A stretch of 64,000 nucleotides of DNA, taken from contig JAZGVH010000002.1 of the NCBI GenBank assembly GCA_039889245.1, forward strand, positions 434,001 through 498,000, given 5' to 3'. The stretch's first letter is position 1. Each line of letters opens with the position of its first letter. The notes beneath the pieces are model-generated. The model saw only the letters and a program-made list of their open reading frames with translations, had not been told where the DNA came from and ran no database searches. Source of the DNA: Dermatophilaceae bacterium Soc4.6. Its GTDB lineage: Bacteria > Actinomycetota > Actinomycetes > Actinomycetales > Dermatophilaceae. This document shows positions 55,530 through 64,000 of the stretch, piece by piece. A program made the position numbers and the translations under genes.

Positions 55530-57032
55530 TCACGGCGGGTCGGACCCACGGCGCTCCTCCTGGGCCACCAGCTGCTCGCGGTCGCGCAGCCGCTCCAGCC
55601 CCTTGACGGGCTGCGCCATCCGGAAGTTGCCCGCCAGCTCGCTCTTGGTGCGGTCGAGGAACCACCAGTAGCCGGCCGTGACGGGGCAGGCCTTCTCGCC
55701 CACCCGCACCTTGGGGTCGAAGGGACAGGCGCGGCAGTGGTCGGTCATCCGGGAGATGTAGGCACCGCCGGCGGCATACGGCTTGGTGGCCATGATCCCG
55801 CCGTCGGCGTACTGCGACATGCCGACGACGTTGGGCACCATGACCCAGTCGTATCCGTCGACGAAGGCGCGGTGGAACCAGTCGGTGAGCTCGTCCGGGC
55901 GCCAACCACGCTGGAGAGCATAGTTTCCCAAGATCATGAGTCTCGGGATGTGGTGTGCCCAGCCGTGGTCACGCACACCAGCGAGGGCGTGCGAGATGCA
56001 ACGCGCATTCGTCGCCTCGGCGTCCAGGTTGGCGAACCAGTCGGGGAGGGGCTCGCGCTGGTCCAGCCGGTTGAGGTGCCGGTAGTCGTCGCCGAGGTGC
56101 CAGTAGAGGTGCCAGACGTAGTCGCGCCAGCCCATCACCTGCCGGATGAAACCCTCGGCCGACGCGAGGGGGACGTCGCCGTCCCGGAAGGCCTGCTCGG
56201 CCCGGGAGACGACCTCGAGGGGGTCGAGCAGACCGAGGTTCATCGGTGCCGAGAGCAGGGAGTGGGCCATCCAGTCATCGCCCTCGAGCACGACGTCCTC
56301 GTGGGGGCCGAACTCCGGCAGGCGGTGGACCACGAAGTCGTCGAGCACCGCCAGGGCCTCGTCACGGGTGGCGGCGAACCGTCGCGGGGCGTCGACACCG
56401 AGGAAGGTGACGTCTCCGTCGGCCTCCCACCGGTCGAGATCGGCGCGCACCTGCTCGTCGATCTCGTCCTCGACCGGCCACCAGGGCTGCGCCACACCGA
56501 GGGTCGTGCGACCCTTCGGGGCCGGCTCGCGGTTGTCGTGGTCGAGGTTCCACCGACCACCGACCGGCTCCCCGTCACCCTCGAGGAGCACGTGGTGGCG
56601 ACGACGGGCATCACGGTAGAAGTCCTCCATGAGCAGGCGACGCTCCCCGCGTGAGCGGGCCCAGGCCGTGAAGTCCTCGCGGGAGGTCACGAACCCCCTG
56701 GCCGGGAGCCGCTCGAGGTCGCGCTCCTCCGACAGCCGCCGCACCAGGCCGACTGCGGCCCGGCTCGTCGGCTGCACCACCTGCAGCGGGCCGTCGACCC
56801 GGGCCAGCGCGTCCCGGTAGGTGCCATCGGCCACGTGCAGCACCCGCCCCTCGAGCTCGCGGGCCCGGTGCCGCATGGCCGAGAGCACCAGGTGGGCCTT
56901 CTGGCGGTGGAACCGTCGGCGGGCGAAGACCCGCTTCGACTCGACGAGCAGCACCCGTCCGTCGTGGTCGTCAAGGAAGTGGGGCCCGAGCTGGTCTCCG
57001 AAGAGCCACCGGGTCGCGGGTTGGGTCGGCAC
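55530..57032 (-). CDS. Fe-S cryptochrome/photolyase (FeS-BCP / PhrB-like)
   Basis: A 500-residue flavoprotein of the prokaryotic (6-4) photolyase family. WLFGDQLGPHFLDD at the N-terminus is the start of the antenna domain; GFIRQVMGWRDYVWHLYWHL near 330 and MPNVVGMSQYADGG-like WVMVPNVVGMSQYADGGIMA near 420 bind FAD. Four Cys for a 4Fe-4S cluster are in NARCISHAL, CRACPFDPKV and GEKACPVTAGYWW. It repairs UV photoproducts or acts as a light sensor. GTG 57032 is the only start consistent with homology. It is convergent with the NUDIX gene and divergent from NHL copy 2. Confidence 0.92.
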   Translation of the reverse strand: MPTQPATRWLFGDQLGPHFLDDHDGRVLLVESKRVFARRRFHRQKAHLVLSAMRHRARELEGRVLHVADGTYRDALARVDGPLQVVQPTSRAAVGLVRRLSEERDLERLPARGFVTSREDFTAWARSRGERRLLMEDFYRDARRRHHVLLEGDGEPVGGRWNLDHDNREPAPKGRTTLGVAQPWWPVEDEIDEQVRADLDRWEADGDVTFLGVDAPRRFAATRDEALAVLDDFVVHRLPEFGPHEDVVLEGDDWMAHSLLSAPMNLGLLDPLEVVSRAEQAFRDGDVPLASAEGFIRQVMGWRDYVWHLYWHLGDDYRHLNRLDQREPLPDWFANLDAEATNARCISHALAGVRDHGWAHHIPRLMILGNYALQRGWRPDELTDWFHRAFVDGYDWVMVPNVVGMSQYADGGIMATKPYAAGGAYISRMTDHCRACPFDPKVRVGEKACPVTAGYWWFLDRTKSELAGNFRMAQPVKGLERLRDREQLVAQEERRGSDPP

Positions 57033-57410
57033 CCTGCGACCGTATGCCGCGAGCCCACCCCGCGCAGCCCGGCACCGAGTGGACGTCGGGGGCCTTGGGC
57101 GCGCCACCAGCGCGTGACTGCGGTCCCCCCTCGGGACCCGGCTGGCCGTCTCGCCCGCCGCCGGGCCGGGGACCGCAGGCACCACCTCCTGGTGGACCTG
57201 CCGGACCGGGCCCCAGCGTGCCGGCCCGGGCGACTGATCTGCGTGCGCGTCCTGTCCAGGGGCTGACCCCACGTGCGCACACCGCCATCTCGCGTGCAAC
57301 ACCGGCTCACGGCGGCGGACCGTGGTGCAGGATGGGCAGGCGGGAGGCCTCAGCCGTCGCTCGCACCTCGGGGTTCGACGGCGAGCCCCGCCAGCACGGG
57401 AGGAACCTCG
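57033..57410. promoter_or_regulatory. photolyase/NHL-2 intergenic region
   Basis: 378 bases between divergent genes with no supported gene. It holds an 11-bp inverted repeat CTGCGGTCCCC / GGGGACCGCAG (57118-57128, 57168-57178) and a CCACC-TCCT-GGTGG hairpin (57182-57195). GGGAGG at about 57398-57403 is the ribosome site of NHL copy 2. Confidence 0.5.
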
Positions 57411-59276
57411 ATGTCCACCTCGCCCCGCAGCCCCCGGCCACGCCTGACCCGACGCGCCCTCCTCGGCGCCGCCGGCACCGTCACCGCAGGTGCTGCCGTG
57501 CTCCCCGCCTCCGCAGCGTCGGCCAGCGCCGCGTCCGGCCGCCCTTCCGGTGCGGTTCAGGCCCCGGCGCTCGCCCTGGACCACGTCGTTCTCGGGGCGG
57601 CCTACGCGGACATGTATCCCACTGACGTCGTGGCCGACGACCGCTACTGGTACGTCAACGACAACGGGCGCTACCGGCTCGTCGCGGTCAACCGGGTGAC
57701 CGGGCAGATCGACTACGAGCAGTCCAAGGCGAGGGTGCCCGGCATCGACGACCTCGCAACCGGTCGCGGCATGGGCATGGACGCCGCCGGCAACCTCTAC
57801 GTCACCGACACCATCAACAACCGCATCGCCAAGCTGGACAAGCGCTTCGGCGCCATCCTGTCGTTCGGCGGGCGCGGCACGGGCCCCGGCCAGTTCAAGG
57901 GGGTCACCGACGTCGCGGTGGGGCCGGGGGTCGACGACACCGGCGCGAGCGTCGAGGTGGTCTACGCGACCGACAAGGCTGCTCACCTGAACAACACCCG
58001 CATCAACAAGTTCACCACCGACGGCCGGTTCATCGGCACCCTCGGTGAGAACCTGCACCTGCACTACGGGCAGCTCGTCGTCGACCCGGACAGCCACCAC
58101 GTGATCGTCTGCGACGCCATCGTGCAGGGCTTCGTCATCTTCGACGAGCTCGGCACGATCCTGCGGAAGGTCGGAGGCCGCGGGTCGGCTCCCGGACAGT
58201 TCAAGGGTCTCCCCCGCGGCATCGACGTCGCCGAGGGCAAGATCTGGGTCACCGACTCAGACAACCGCCGCATCCAGGTCTTCGACCTCGCGGGCAACTA
58301 CCTGTTCGCCTTCGGCAGCAGCGGCACCGGTCTGGGGCAGTTCATCGGGCCCAAGGGGATCGCGGTCAACGGCGGACGGGTCATCGTCTGCGACCTCTAC
58401 GGCTACGGGCTCGACGAGTTCGACCTGACCGGCAGCCCGACCCGCAGCTTCTTCGGTGCGGTCCCCCCGATCGACGGGGTCAACAAGCCCAAGGGTCTCG
58501 ACATCGACGCCTCGGGCAAGGTCAACGTCATCGACTGGTGGCGCCAGGCCATCGTGCGCTGCGACCTCGACGGCACCAACGCCGAGCAGGTCGGCATGAC
58601 AGGTGACCGCACGACCCCCGGAGCCCTCACCTTCCCCACCGACGTGCGGGTGGAGCGGTCCGGCCTGATCTACGTCGCCAACCGCGAGAGCAACGACATC
58701 GAGGTGCTCGATCCCGACGGGTCGTCGCACCGGGCCGCCGCGTTCGGCACGCGGGAGCTGCACCACCCCGTCGGTCTCGCCTTCACCCCCGCCGGCGACG
58801 TCGTGGTCACCGACAGCCCCAACAAGCGCATCGTGCGCTACGTGCTCGACGGCTCGGGTCACGGAACGGTTGCCGAAACCGACTCGGCCAGCAGCATCGG
58901 TGGCCTGCGCTACTGCTCGGGGATCGACGTCGCCCCCGACGGCACGGTGTGGGTTGCCGACAACCTCGGCCTCTGCCGACGCACGACCGGTGGCGTATGG
59001 AGACGCTTCCTGCAGGCCACGGGCAGCGCCCGCCCCTTCCGCAGCCCCTGGGGTGTGCGGGTCGGTCCCGACGGCCTGATCTACGCCACCGACGCCGGCA
59101 ACAACCGGATCGTCGTCATGGACGACCAGGGTGTCCTGGTGGCGGAGACCACCCCGACCGACGTGTGGGACGGTCGTCCGCTCTACGACCCCCAGGGCCT
59201 GGCGGTCGGCCCCGACGGGCTGCTCTACGTCGCCGACACCAACAACGACCGGGTGCTCGCCTTCTCGCTGGCGTAG
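57411..59276 (+). CDS. Tat-exported 12-repeat NHL beta-propeller protein, copy 2
   Basis: A 621-residue paralog of the protein at 53012, aligning from end to end with few gaps and clearly more similar than chance: DHVVLGAAYADMYPTDVVAD, YWYVNDNGRYRL, SDNRRIQVFD, KPKGLDID and WWRQAIVRCDLDGTN are shared. The twin-arginine signal is TRRALLGAAGTVTAGAAV, with a probable AxA cleavage near residue 43. The same 12 repeats are present. Differences cluster in the signal peptide and linker. ATG 57411 has GGGAGG upstream. It ends 16 bases before the convergent radical SAM gene. Confidence 0.85.
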   Translation: MSTSPRSPRPRLTRRALLGAAGTVTAGAAVLPASAASASAASGRPSGAVQAPALALDHVVLGAAYADMYPTDVVADDRYWYVNDNGRYRLVAVNRVTGQIDYEQSKARVPGIDDLATGRGMGMDAAGNLYVTDTINNRIAKLDKRFGAILSFGGRGTGPGQFKGVTDVAVGPGVDDTGASVEVVYATDKAAHLNNTRINKFTTDGRFIGTLGENLHLHYGQLVVDPDSHHVIVCDAIVQGFVIFDELGTILRKVGGRGSAPGQFKGLPRGIDVAEGKIWVTDSDNRRIQVFDLAGNYLFAFGSSGTGLGQFIGPKGIAVNGGRVIVCDLYGYGLDEFDLTGSPTRSFFGAVPPIDGVNKPKGLDIDASGKVNVIDWWRQAIVRCDLDGTNAEQVGMTGDRTTPGALTFPTDVRVERSGLIYVANRESNDIEVLDPDGSSHRAAAFGTRELHHPVGLAFTPAGDVVVTDSPNKRIVRYVLDGSGHGTVAETDSASSIGGLRYCSGIDVAPDGTVWVADNLGLCRRTTGGVWRRFLQATGSARPFRSPWGVRVGPDGLIYATDAGNNRIVVMDDQGVLVAETTPTDVWDGRPLYDPQGLAVGPDGLLYVADTNNDRVLAFSLA

Positions 59277-59292
59277 CACCCGGCCGGGGCGG

Positions 59293-61305
59293 CTAGGACT
59301 CGAGCATCTGCGTGCGCCCGGCCCCGAGGACGGTGACGGGGAGCAGGGTCTTGCCCGTGGGCCCGACCTCGATCTCGGTCCCCATCTGCGGGCACACGCC
59401 GCAGTCGAAGCACGGGGTCCAACGGCAGTCCTCGACCTCGGTCTCGTCGAGGGCCTCCTGCCAGTCCTCCCAGAGCCAGTCCTTGTCGAGACCGGAGTCG
59501 AGGTGGTCCCACGGGAGCACCTCGGCCTGCTCGCGCTCGCGCGTGGTGTACCAGGCCACGTCGACGGCCTCGCAGTCCGGCGCGGAGGCGAACACCTCGG
59601 TGGCACAGCGCATCCAGCGCTCGTAGGAGAAGTGCTCGCTCCAGCCGTCGAAGCGCCCGCCGTCGCGCCAGACCGCCTCGATGACCCTGCCGACCCGACG
59701 GTCGCCGCGCGAGAGCAGTCCCTCGACGAGACCGGGCTGTCCGTCGTGGTAGCGGAAGCCGATCGAGCTGGCGTAGCGCTTGTCGGAGCGGATGGCGTCG
59801 CGCAGCTTGTGCAGCCGCGCGTCGGTCTCCTCGACGCCGAGCTGCGAGGCCCACTGGAACGGAGTGTGCGGCTTGGGCACGAACCCTCCGATGGACACGG
59901 TGCACCGGATGTCGCGTCGCCCCGAGACCTTGCGACCGGTCTCGATGACCCGCTTCGCGACCTCGGCGATCTGCAGCACGTCCTCGTCGGTCTCGGTGGG
60001 CAGACCGCACATGAAGTAGAGCTTGACCTGCCGCCAGCCGGCGCCGTAGGCCGCCGAGACCGTGCGGATGAGGTCTTCCTCGGTCACCATCTTGTTGATG
60101 ACCTTGCGGATCCGCTCCGAGCCGCCCTCGGGGGCGAAGGTCAGCCCGGATCGTCGTCCGTTGCGGGTCAGCTCGTTGGCGAGGTCGATGTTGAAGGCGT
60201 CCACCCGGGTGGACGGCAGCGAGAGCCCGGTCTGGGTGCCCTCGTAGCGGTCGGCCAGACCCTTGGTGAGCTCGGCGATCTCGGAGTGGTCGGCGGAGGA
60301 GAGCGAGAGCAGACCCACTTCCTCGAATCCCGTTGCGGCCAGACCACGCTCGATCATCCCGCCGATACCCGTGATCGAGCGCTCGCGCACCGGGCGGGTA
60401 ATCATGCCCGCCTGGCAGAAGCGGCACCCACGCGTGCAGCCGCGGAAGATCTCGACCGACATCCGCTCGTGCACGGACTCGGCGAGCGGGACCAGCGGCT
60501 GCTTGGGGTACGGCCAGGCATCGAGGTCCATGATCGTGTGCTTCGAGACCCGCCACGGCACCCCGGACGCGCTGGGCTTGGGCGCGACGCGCTGGATGCG
60601 CCCGTCAGCGAGGTAGGACACGTCGTACAGCGACGGGACGTAGACCCCGCCCGTGCGGGCGAGGCGCAGCAGCAGCTCGTGGCGACCGCCGGGGCGACCC
60701 TGCGCCTTCCACTCGTGGATGACGTCGGTGATGGTGAGCACGGCCTGCTCGCCGTCGCCGACGACCGCGGCGTCGATGAAGTCGGAGACCGGCTCGGGGT
60801 TGAAGGCGGCGTGGCCACCGGCGAGGACGATGGGGTCGTCGTCGCCACGGTCGGCCGCGTGCAGGGGGATGCCCGCGAGGTCGAGGGCCGTGAGCATGTT
60901 GGTGTAGCCCAGCTCGGTCGCGAAGGAGACCCCGAGCACGTCGACGTCGCGCACGCTGCGGTGGCCGTCGACGGTGAACTGCGGCACGCCGTGCTCGCGC
61001 ATCAGCGCCTCCAGGTCGGGCCACACGGCATACGTGCGCTCGGCGAGGGCGTCGGGGCGCTCGTTGAGGACCTCGTAGAGGATCATGACGCCCTGGTTCG
61101 GGACGCCGACCTCGTAGGCGTCGGGATACATCAGGGCCCAGCGAGTGGTCAGCTCCTGGCCATCGGGGCCGTGGCCGCCGCAGTTCCAGTCCTTGACGGT
61201 GGAGTTGAGCTCACCGCCGACGTACTGGATCGGCTTGCTCACGCGCTCGAGCAGCGGCTCGAGGTCGGTGAAGAGCGAGTCTCCGGGGCGGCGGGTGGTG
61301 AGCAT
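59293..61305 (-). CDS. B12-binding-type radical SAM protein (TIGR03960 family)
   Basis: A 670-residue protein. An N-terminal B12-binding-like domain (about 30-210; GVSFATELGYTNMLTALDLA, VLAGGHAAFNPEP) is followed by the radical SAM core with FRGCTRGCRFCQAGMITRP near 285, the Cx3Cx2C iron-sulfur motif, SLSSADHSEI and LTFAPEGGSERIRKVINK. A C-terminal Cys cluster (CFDCGVCPQMG) is present. In other bacteria it is followed by a TIGR03936/DUF2344 protein and RNase E/G; that partner is absent here. The reaction is unknown. Confidence 0.88.
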   Translation of the reverse strand: MLTTRRPGDSLFTDLEPLLERVSKPIQYVGGELNSTVKDWNCGGHGPDGQELTTRWALMYPDAYEVGVPNQGVMILYEVLNERPDALAERTYAVWPDLEALMREHGVPQFTVDGHRSVRDVDVLGVSFATELGYTNMLTALDLAGIPLHAADRGDDDPIVLAGGHAAFNPEPVSDFIDAAVVGDGEQAVLTITDVIHEWKAQGRPGGRHELLLRLARTGGVYVPSLYDVSYLADGRIQRVAPKPSASGVPWRVSKHTIMDLDAWPYPKQPLVPLAESVHERMSVEIFRGCTRGCRFCQAGMITRPVRERSITGIGGMIERGLAATGFEEVGLLSLSSADHSEIAELTKGLADRYEGTQTGLSLPSTRVDAFNIDLANELTRNGRRSGLTFAPEGGSERIRKVINKMVTEEDLIRTVSAAYGAGWRQVKLYFMCGLPTETDEDVLQIAEVAKRVIETGRKVSGRRDIRCTVSIGGFVPKPHTPFQWASQLGVEETDARLHKLRDAIRSDKRYASSIGFRYHDGQPGLVEGLLSRGDRRVGRVIEAVWRDGGRFDGWSEHFSYERWMRCATEVFASAPDCEAVDVAWYTTREREQAEVLPWDHLDSGLDKDWLWEDWQEALDETEVEDCRWTPCFDCGVCPQMGTEIEVGPTGKTLLPVTVLGAGRTQMLES

Positions 61306-61375
61306 GGCCCAAGGGTAGGCCGACCCCGTCGCCGCACCAACCCGCATCCGCAGGTCGGCGGCGGGTCGTGGGTGC

Positions 61376-63028
61376 TCAGACGGCGCCGACGGTGCGCACC
61401 ACGGCGGCCCGGCGCACCGGGTCGAGCCAGAGACGGCGGGTGCGGCGCAGGCTGAGCACCGACGGCACCACCAGCAGCCCGCTCAGGCCGACCGTGACCG
61501 GAAGGGCCCAGGCCCAGTGCGCCGAGATCGCACTGAGGGCCGCGAAGAGCGTGCCGTAGAGGACACCGTGCACCGTGAGCCTCAGCGAGTAGAGGAGCAT
61601 CGCCCCCGCCGGGGCCGGGGTGGCTCGGGGCCGGCGCAGGTCTGCGGCGTAGGGACGGGTGACCGACCACCGCATGACCGACGCCAGCACCCGCGCCACG
61701 ACGACGAGGGTGCACCCCAGGACGGCCAGGACCGCGGTGGGTCCCGGCGGGGGGCCGGAGCGCACCCCACCGACGATCAGCGTGGCGACCGAGGGGAGGA
61801 GCACCACCTCGAGCACGACCCTGGTCCGCACCCGCAGGAGCACGTCCGGCGGCACCGGCAGCGACTCGCGCCACCAGGCACCGGCCGCGTCGAGGCTGAG
61901 CGCGTTGACCCCGAAGAGCAGCGCGCCGCCGAGGCCGAAGAAGCCCGGCAGCAACGGCAGGGACCCCCACTGGACCCGGCCGGTGACGGCGACGACGACC
62001 GGGATGAGGGCGAGCAGGCCCAGGCCCCGGCGCAACGGGACCGAGCGCCAGACGCCGGCCCGGTCGAGGCGGCGCAGGGCCCCTTCGGTCGTGCGTGCGG
62101 GGCGCAAGGGGTGTCGTCTGGTCTCGAGTGCGGCCTGGGCCCGCGGCGCGCGGCGGGCGGCTGCGGCGGCCGCGCGGTCGCCGAGGCGCACGGCGCCGAG
62201 CAGCACCACGGCGAGTGCGGCGACACCGAGGGACCACACTGCCCAGTGGCCGTCGTCGCCCGCGCTCACCAGGGCGGCGAGGAGGTCGCCCCCCACGGCG
62301 CGGACGACGGTGTGGGCGTGTCCCTGCCAGAAGGTCACCGCCACGACAAGCACCACCGCTGCCGTGACGAGGCGCACCGCCAGCGGCCCGTGGCGGGTGC
62401 TGCGCAGGCTCTCGACCAGCCAGGCGAGCAGCTGAGCGGCCGCGGTCACAGCCAGGAGCCACAACACGACGACCGCCTCGCCCGCGACGACGTCGTGTCG
62501 GGCGGCGAAGGACACCGAGGCCGCCAAAGCGGTTGCGGGCACGACCCACGCCAGCGTCAGCGGGGCCCAGCCGAGGGCGGCGAGGTGGTCGGTCGAGGAG
62601 CCGATCGGCAGGGCGACAGCCTGGTCGGCCGGCAGGGTCTCACGCCCGCCCCCGGACCCCAGGGCTGCCGCGGTGACGGTCAGCAGGAAGGCCGCGAAGG
62701 TCAGGGGCAGGGTGGCGACGAGGGTCTGCGCCGAGAAGCCGGCGCTGGTCAGGGAGGTCACGGAGGTCAGGGTGCCCGGGTCGGACCGCAGGCGGTGAGC
62801 GCCCACCACCAGCAGGACCTCGAGGGACAGGGCGATGACGCCGACGAGCAGCCCCAGCACCTGCACCGGGCCCGGAAGCATCGCCCACCGGAAGCGCGCC
62901 AGCACCCCGAGGGCCCGGAGCGGGCTCGGTGGAGACGGGTGCTGCTGCGGCGGCAGCCCGACGAGCGGGCCCCCGCGGGGCGGGGGCGGCACCAGACCGA
63001 GGTCAGCTGAGGAGCTCGCGGTAGGCAC
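61376..63028 (-). CDS. large ABC transporter permease-like membrane protein
   Basis: A 550-residue protein with about 12 hydrophobic segments, including LGLLVGVIALSLEVLLVVGA, WVVPATALAASVSF and VLYGTLFAALSAISAHWAWA near the end. It has no clear known family; the neighbouring ATPase implies it is the membrane half of an exporter. GTG 63028 lies within the end of that ATPase gene (26-base overlap), with GAGGAGGGGG upstream, which decides the start. Confidence 0.75.
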   Translation of the reverse strand: MPTASSSADLGLVPPPPRGGPLVGLPPQQHPSPPSPLRALGVLARFRWAMLPGPVQVLGLLVGVIALSLEVLLVVGAHRLRSDPGTLTSVTSLTSAGFSAQTLVATLPLTFAAFLLTVTAAALGSGGGRETLPADQAVALPIGSSTDHLAALGWAPLTLAWVVPATALAASVSFAARHDVVAGEAVVVLWLLAVTAAAQLLAWLVESLRSTRHGPLAVRLVTAAVVLVVAVTFWQGHAHTVVRAVGGDLLAALVSAGDDGHWAVWSLGVAALAVVLLGAVRLGDRAAAAAARRAPRAQAALETRRHPLRPARTTEGALRRLDRAGVWRSVPLRRGLGLLALIPVVVAVTGRVQWGSLPLLPGFFGLGGALLFGVNALSLDAAGAWWRESLPVPPDVLLRVRTRVVLEVVLLPSVATLIVGGVRSGPPPGPTAVLAVLGCTLVVVARVLASVMRWSVTRPYAADLRRPRATPAPAGAMLLYSLRLTVHGVLYGTLFAALSAISAHWAWALPVTVGLSGLLVVPSVLSLRRTRRLWLDPVRRAAVVRTVGAV

Positions 63029-63761
63029 GTTCCCCCTCCTCGCCCTCGAGCTCGTCGGCCCCGACCAGGGCCACGACCCGCCCTGCGCGCATGACGATCG
63101 CGTCGTCGCACGCTCGCACGGCCAGGTCGCGCAGGTGCGTCGAGACGACCACCGTCGCTCCACGGCCGCGAGCCTCGGCGATCACGTCGAGGGTGGCGTC
63201 GACCCCGGTCGGGTCGACCCCGTCGAAGGGCTCGTCGAGGAGCAGCACCCGGGGCTCGTGCAGCGCGGCCAGCACCACCGAGGTGCGGCGCCCCATCCCG
63301 TGGCTGAAACCGCCGGTGACGCGGTCAGCCACCTCGAGCAGGTCGAAGCGGTCGAGCAGGTCGCGCGCGCGGGGTTCCCAGCCGCTCAGCCCACGCAGGC
63401 GGGCGCTCAGCTCCAGGTGCTCCCAGGGAGTGGCGCGGGGCACGAGGCCGCCGACGTCGGGGCAGTAGCCGACGAGGTGCTTGACGCCCAGCGGATCGGC
63501 CGTCACGTCGACGCCCGACACGCTGACCCGACCCCCGCTCGGTGGCACGACCGCGGCAGCGACCCGCAGGGTGGTGGACTTGCCGGCGCCGTTGCGGCCG
63601 AGCAGCGCCGTCGCCCGGCCGGCCGAGGCCGACAGCGTGACGTCGTCGACCGCGACCACGGACCCGAATCGCACGACGAGGTGCACCACGTCGAGGCCCT
63701 GGGGGCCGTCGGGGGTGGGGCCCGGCGGGCCCGCGGTGCCCCCGCCGCTGCGCCTGCCCAC
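63003..63761 (-). CDS. ABC transporter ATP-binding protein
   Basis: A 252-residue ATPase. Walker A is LLGRNGAGKSTTLRVAAAVV near 53, Q-loop VGYCPDVGGLVPRAT near 97, a variant signature FSHGMGRRTSVVLAAL near 152 (in place of LSGGQ), Walker B RVLLLDEPFDGVDPTG near 172 and H-loop VVSTHLRDLA. It is the partner of the permease whose gene it overlaps. Transport direction is probably export; substrate is unknown. Confidence 0.9.
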   Translation of the reverse strand: MGRRSGGGTAGPPGPTPDGPQGLDVVHLVVRFGSVVAVDDVTLSASAGRATALLGRNGAGKSTTLRVAAAVVPPSGGRVSVSGVDVTADPLGVKHLVGYCPDVGGLVPRATPWEHLELSARLRGLSGWEPRARDLLDRFDLLEVADRVTGGFSHGMGRRTSVVLAALHEPRVLLLDEPFDGVDPTGVDATLDVIAEARGRGATVVVSTHLRDLAVRACDDAIVMRAGRVVALVGADELEGEEGERAYRELLS

Positions 63762-63838
63762 CCGTGCAGTCTGTCAGACGGGAACCCGGTGAGGGCCGAT
63801 TTGACCCCCTTCTCCCCCAGGAGACGGCGGCCAGCGCC

Positions 63839-64000
63839 TCAGCGGTAGAGCGCGTCGAGCTCGTCGCGGAACTTGTCGACCACGACCCGTCGACGCAGCT
63901 TGAGGCTGGGCGTGAGGTCGCCGTCCTCGACCGAGAGGTCCCGAGGGAGGATGACGAACTTCTTGATCGTCTCCCAGCGGTTGAGCCCGGCGTTGAGCTC
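63839..64000 (-). CDS. long-chain acyl-CoA synthetase (AMP-binding), 3' end only
   Basis: Only the C-terminal 53 residues lie in the window, ending KFRDELDALYR. The visible ELNAGLNRWETIKKFVILPR, DGDLTPSLKLRRRVV and the final residues match FadD15-type acyl-CoA synthetases; the Lys of SLKLRRR is where such enzymes place the catalytic lysine. The rest continues beyond base 64000. Confidence 0.85.
   Translation of the reverse strand, partial: ELNAGLNRWETIKKFVILPRDLSVEDGDLTPSLKLRRRVVVDKFRDELDALYR

Noticed and set aside
59225-60556. Additional minus-strand ORF overlapping the radical SAM gene
   Set aside because: The Cx3Cx2C motif and full domain are in the other frame; this one is low-complexity.

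Overview
The window is high-GC DNA with dense, short-spaced genes, many GTG starts and frequent GTGA/ATGA start-stop overlaps. The gene families (FtsK with a long basic linker, RNase J, actinobacterial ileS T-box, SAM-IV riboswitch, DUF3311/MctP pair, DUF4233, DUF6314, DUF4916, PaaABCDE) point to an actinobacterium. The best guess is Micrococcales of an Intrasporangiaceae-like lineage (Janibacter/Knoellia/Phycicoccus type). The family-level assignment is inference, since no rRNA or marker phylogeny could be run. It reads as chromosome: no tRNA, rRNA, CRISPR, transposase or phage gene was recognised.

Layout. 1-4.6 kb: end of a secreted phosphoesterase, a lipoprotein, a FAD amine-oxidase-like enzyme, a LuxR response regulator divergent from a small stress membrane protein across two palindromes, and a decayed TfoX-like gene. 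4.6-16.3 kb: a housekeeping set (ftsK, rnj, dapA, thyA, folA) interrupted by a secreted HExxH metallopeptidase, a SAM-IV riboswitch with a class V aminotransferase, a small secreted protein and a decayed endonuclease/exonuclease/phosphatase gene. 16.3-20.0 kb: the phenylacetyl-CoA epoxidase operon paaABCDE, coupled by GTGA overlaps. 20-29 kb: small metabolic genes (lipoprotein, GNAT, SDR, DUF6314, AzlC/AzlD, glutathione peroxidase, dapB, GH36 alpha-galactosidase, coiled-coil protein, lipoprotein). 29.2-32 kb: pnp and rpsO. 32-34.4 kb: small membrane protein, methyltransferase, and PadR beside the wreck of its HAAS/DUF1700-type partner. 34.5-44.6 kb: lpd, an ABC-2 exporter, DUF3311+MctP symporter, NCS1 permease overlapping an isochorismatase-like hydrolase, GntR/UTRA regulator coupled to rfbB, and an SRPBCC protein. 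44.7-52.9 kb: ndk, DUF4233, folC, GNAT and ileS, with an oppositely oriented amidase between folC and DUF4233 and a T-box ahead of ileS. 53-59.3 kb: two paralogous Tat-exported NHL propeller proteins flanking a DUF4916 NUDIX protein and an Fe-S photolyase. 59.3-64 kb: radical SAM protein, an ABC ATPase/permease pair and the end of a long-chain acyl-CoA synthetase.

How genes work together. dapA and dapB serve lysine/peptidoglycan synthesis; thyA, folA and folC serve folate and dTMP; pnp, rnj and rpsO serve RNA turnover and translation; ileS is controlled by a tRNA-sensing leader. PaaABCDE is a complete epoxidase for ring activation of phenylacetyl-CoA, but the downstream beta-oxidation genes are not in the window. 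The points most worth following up are the duplicated 12-repeat NHL proteins, the SAM-IV controlled aminotransferase, the GntR-rfbB coupling, and three clear gene remnants (TfoX, EEP, HAAS). No wholly new multi-gene system was proven from sequence alone.
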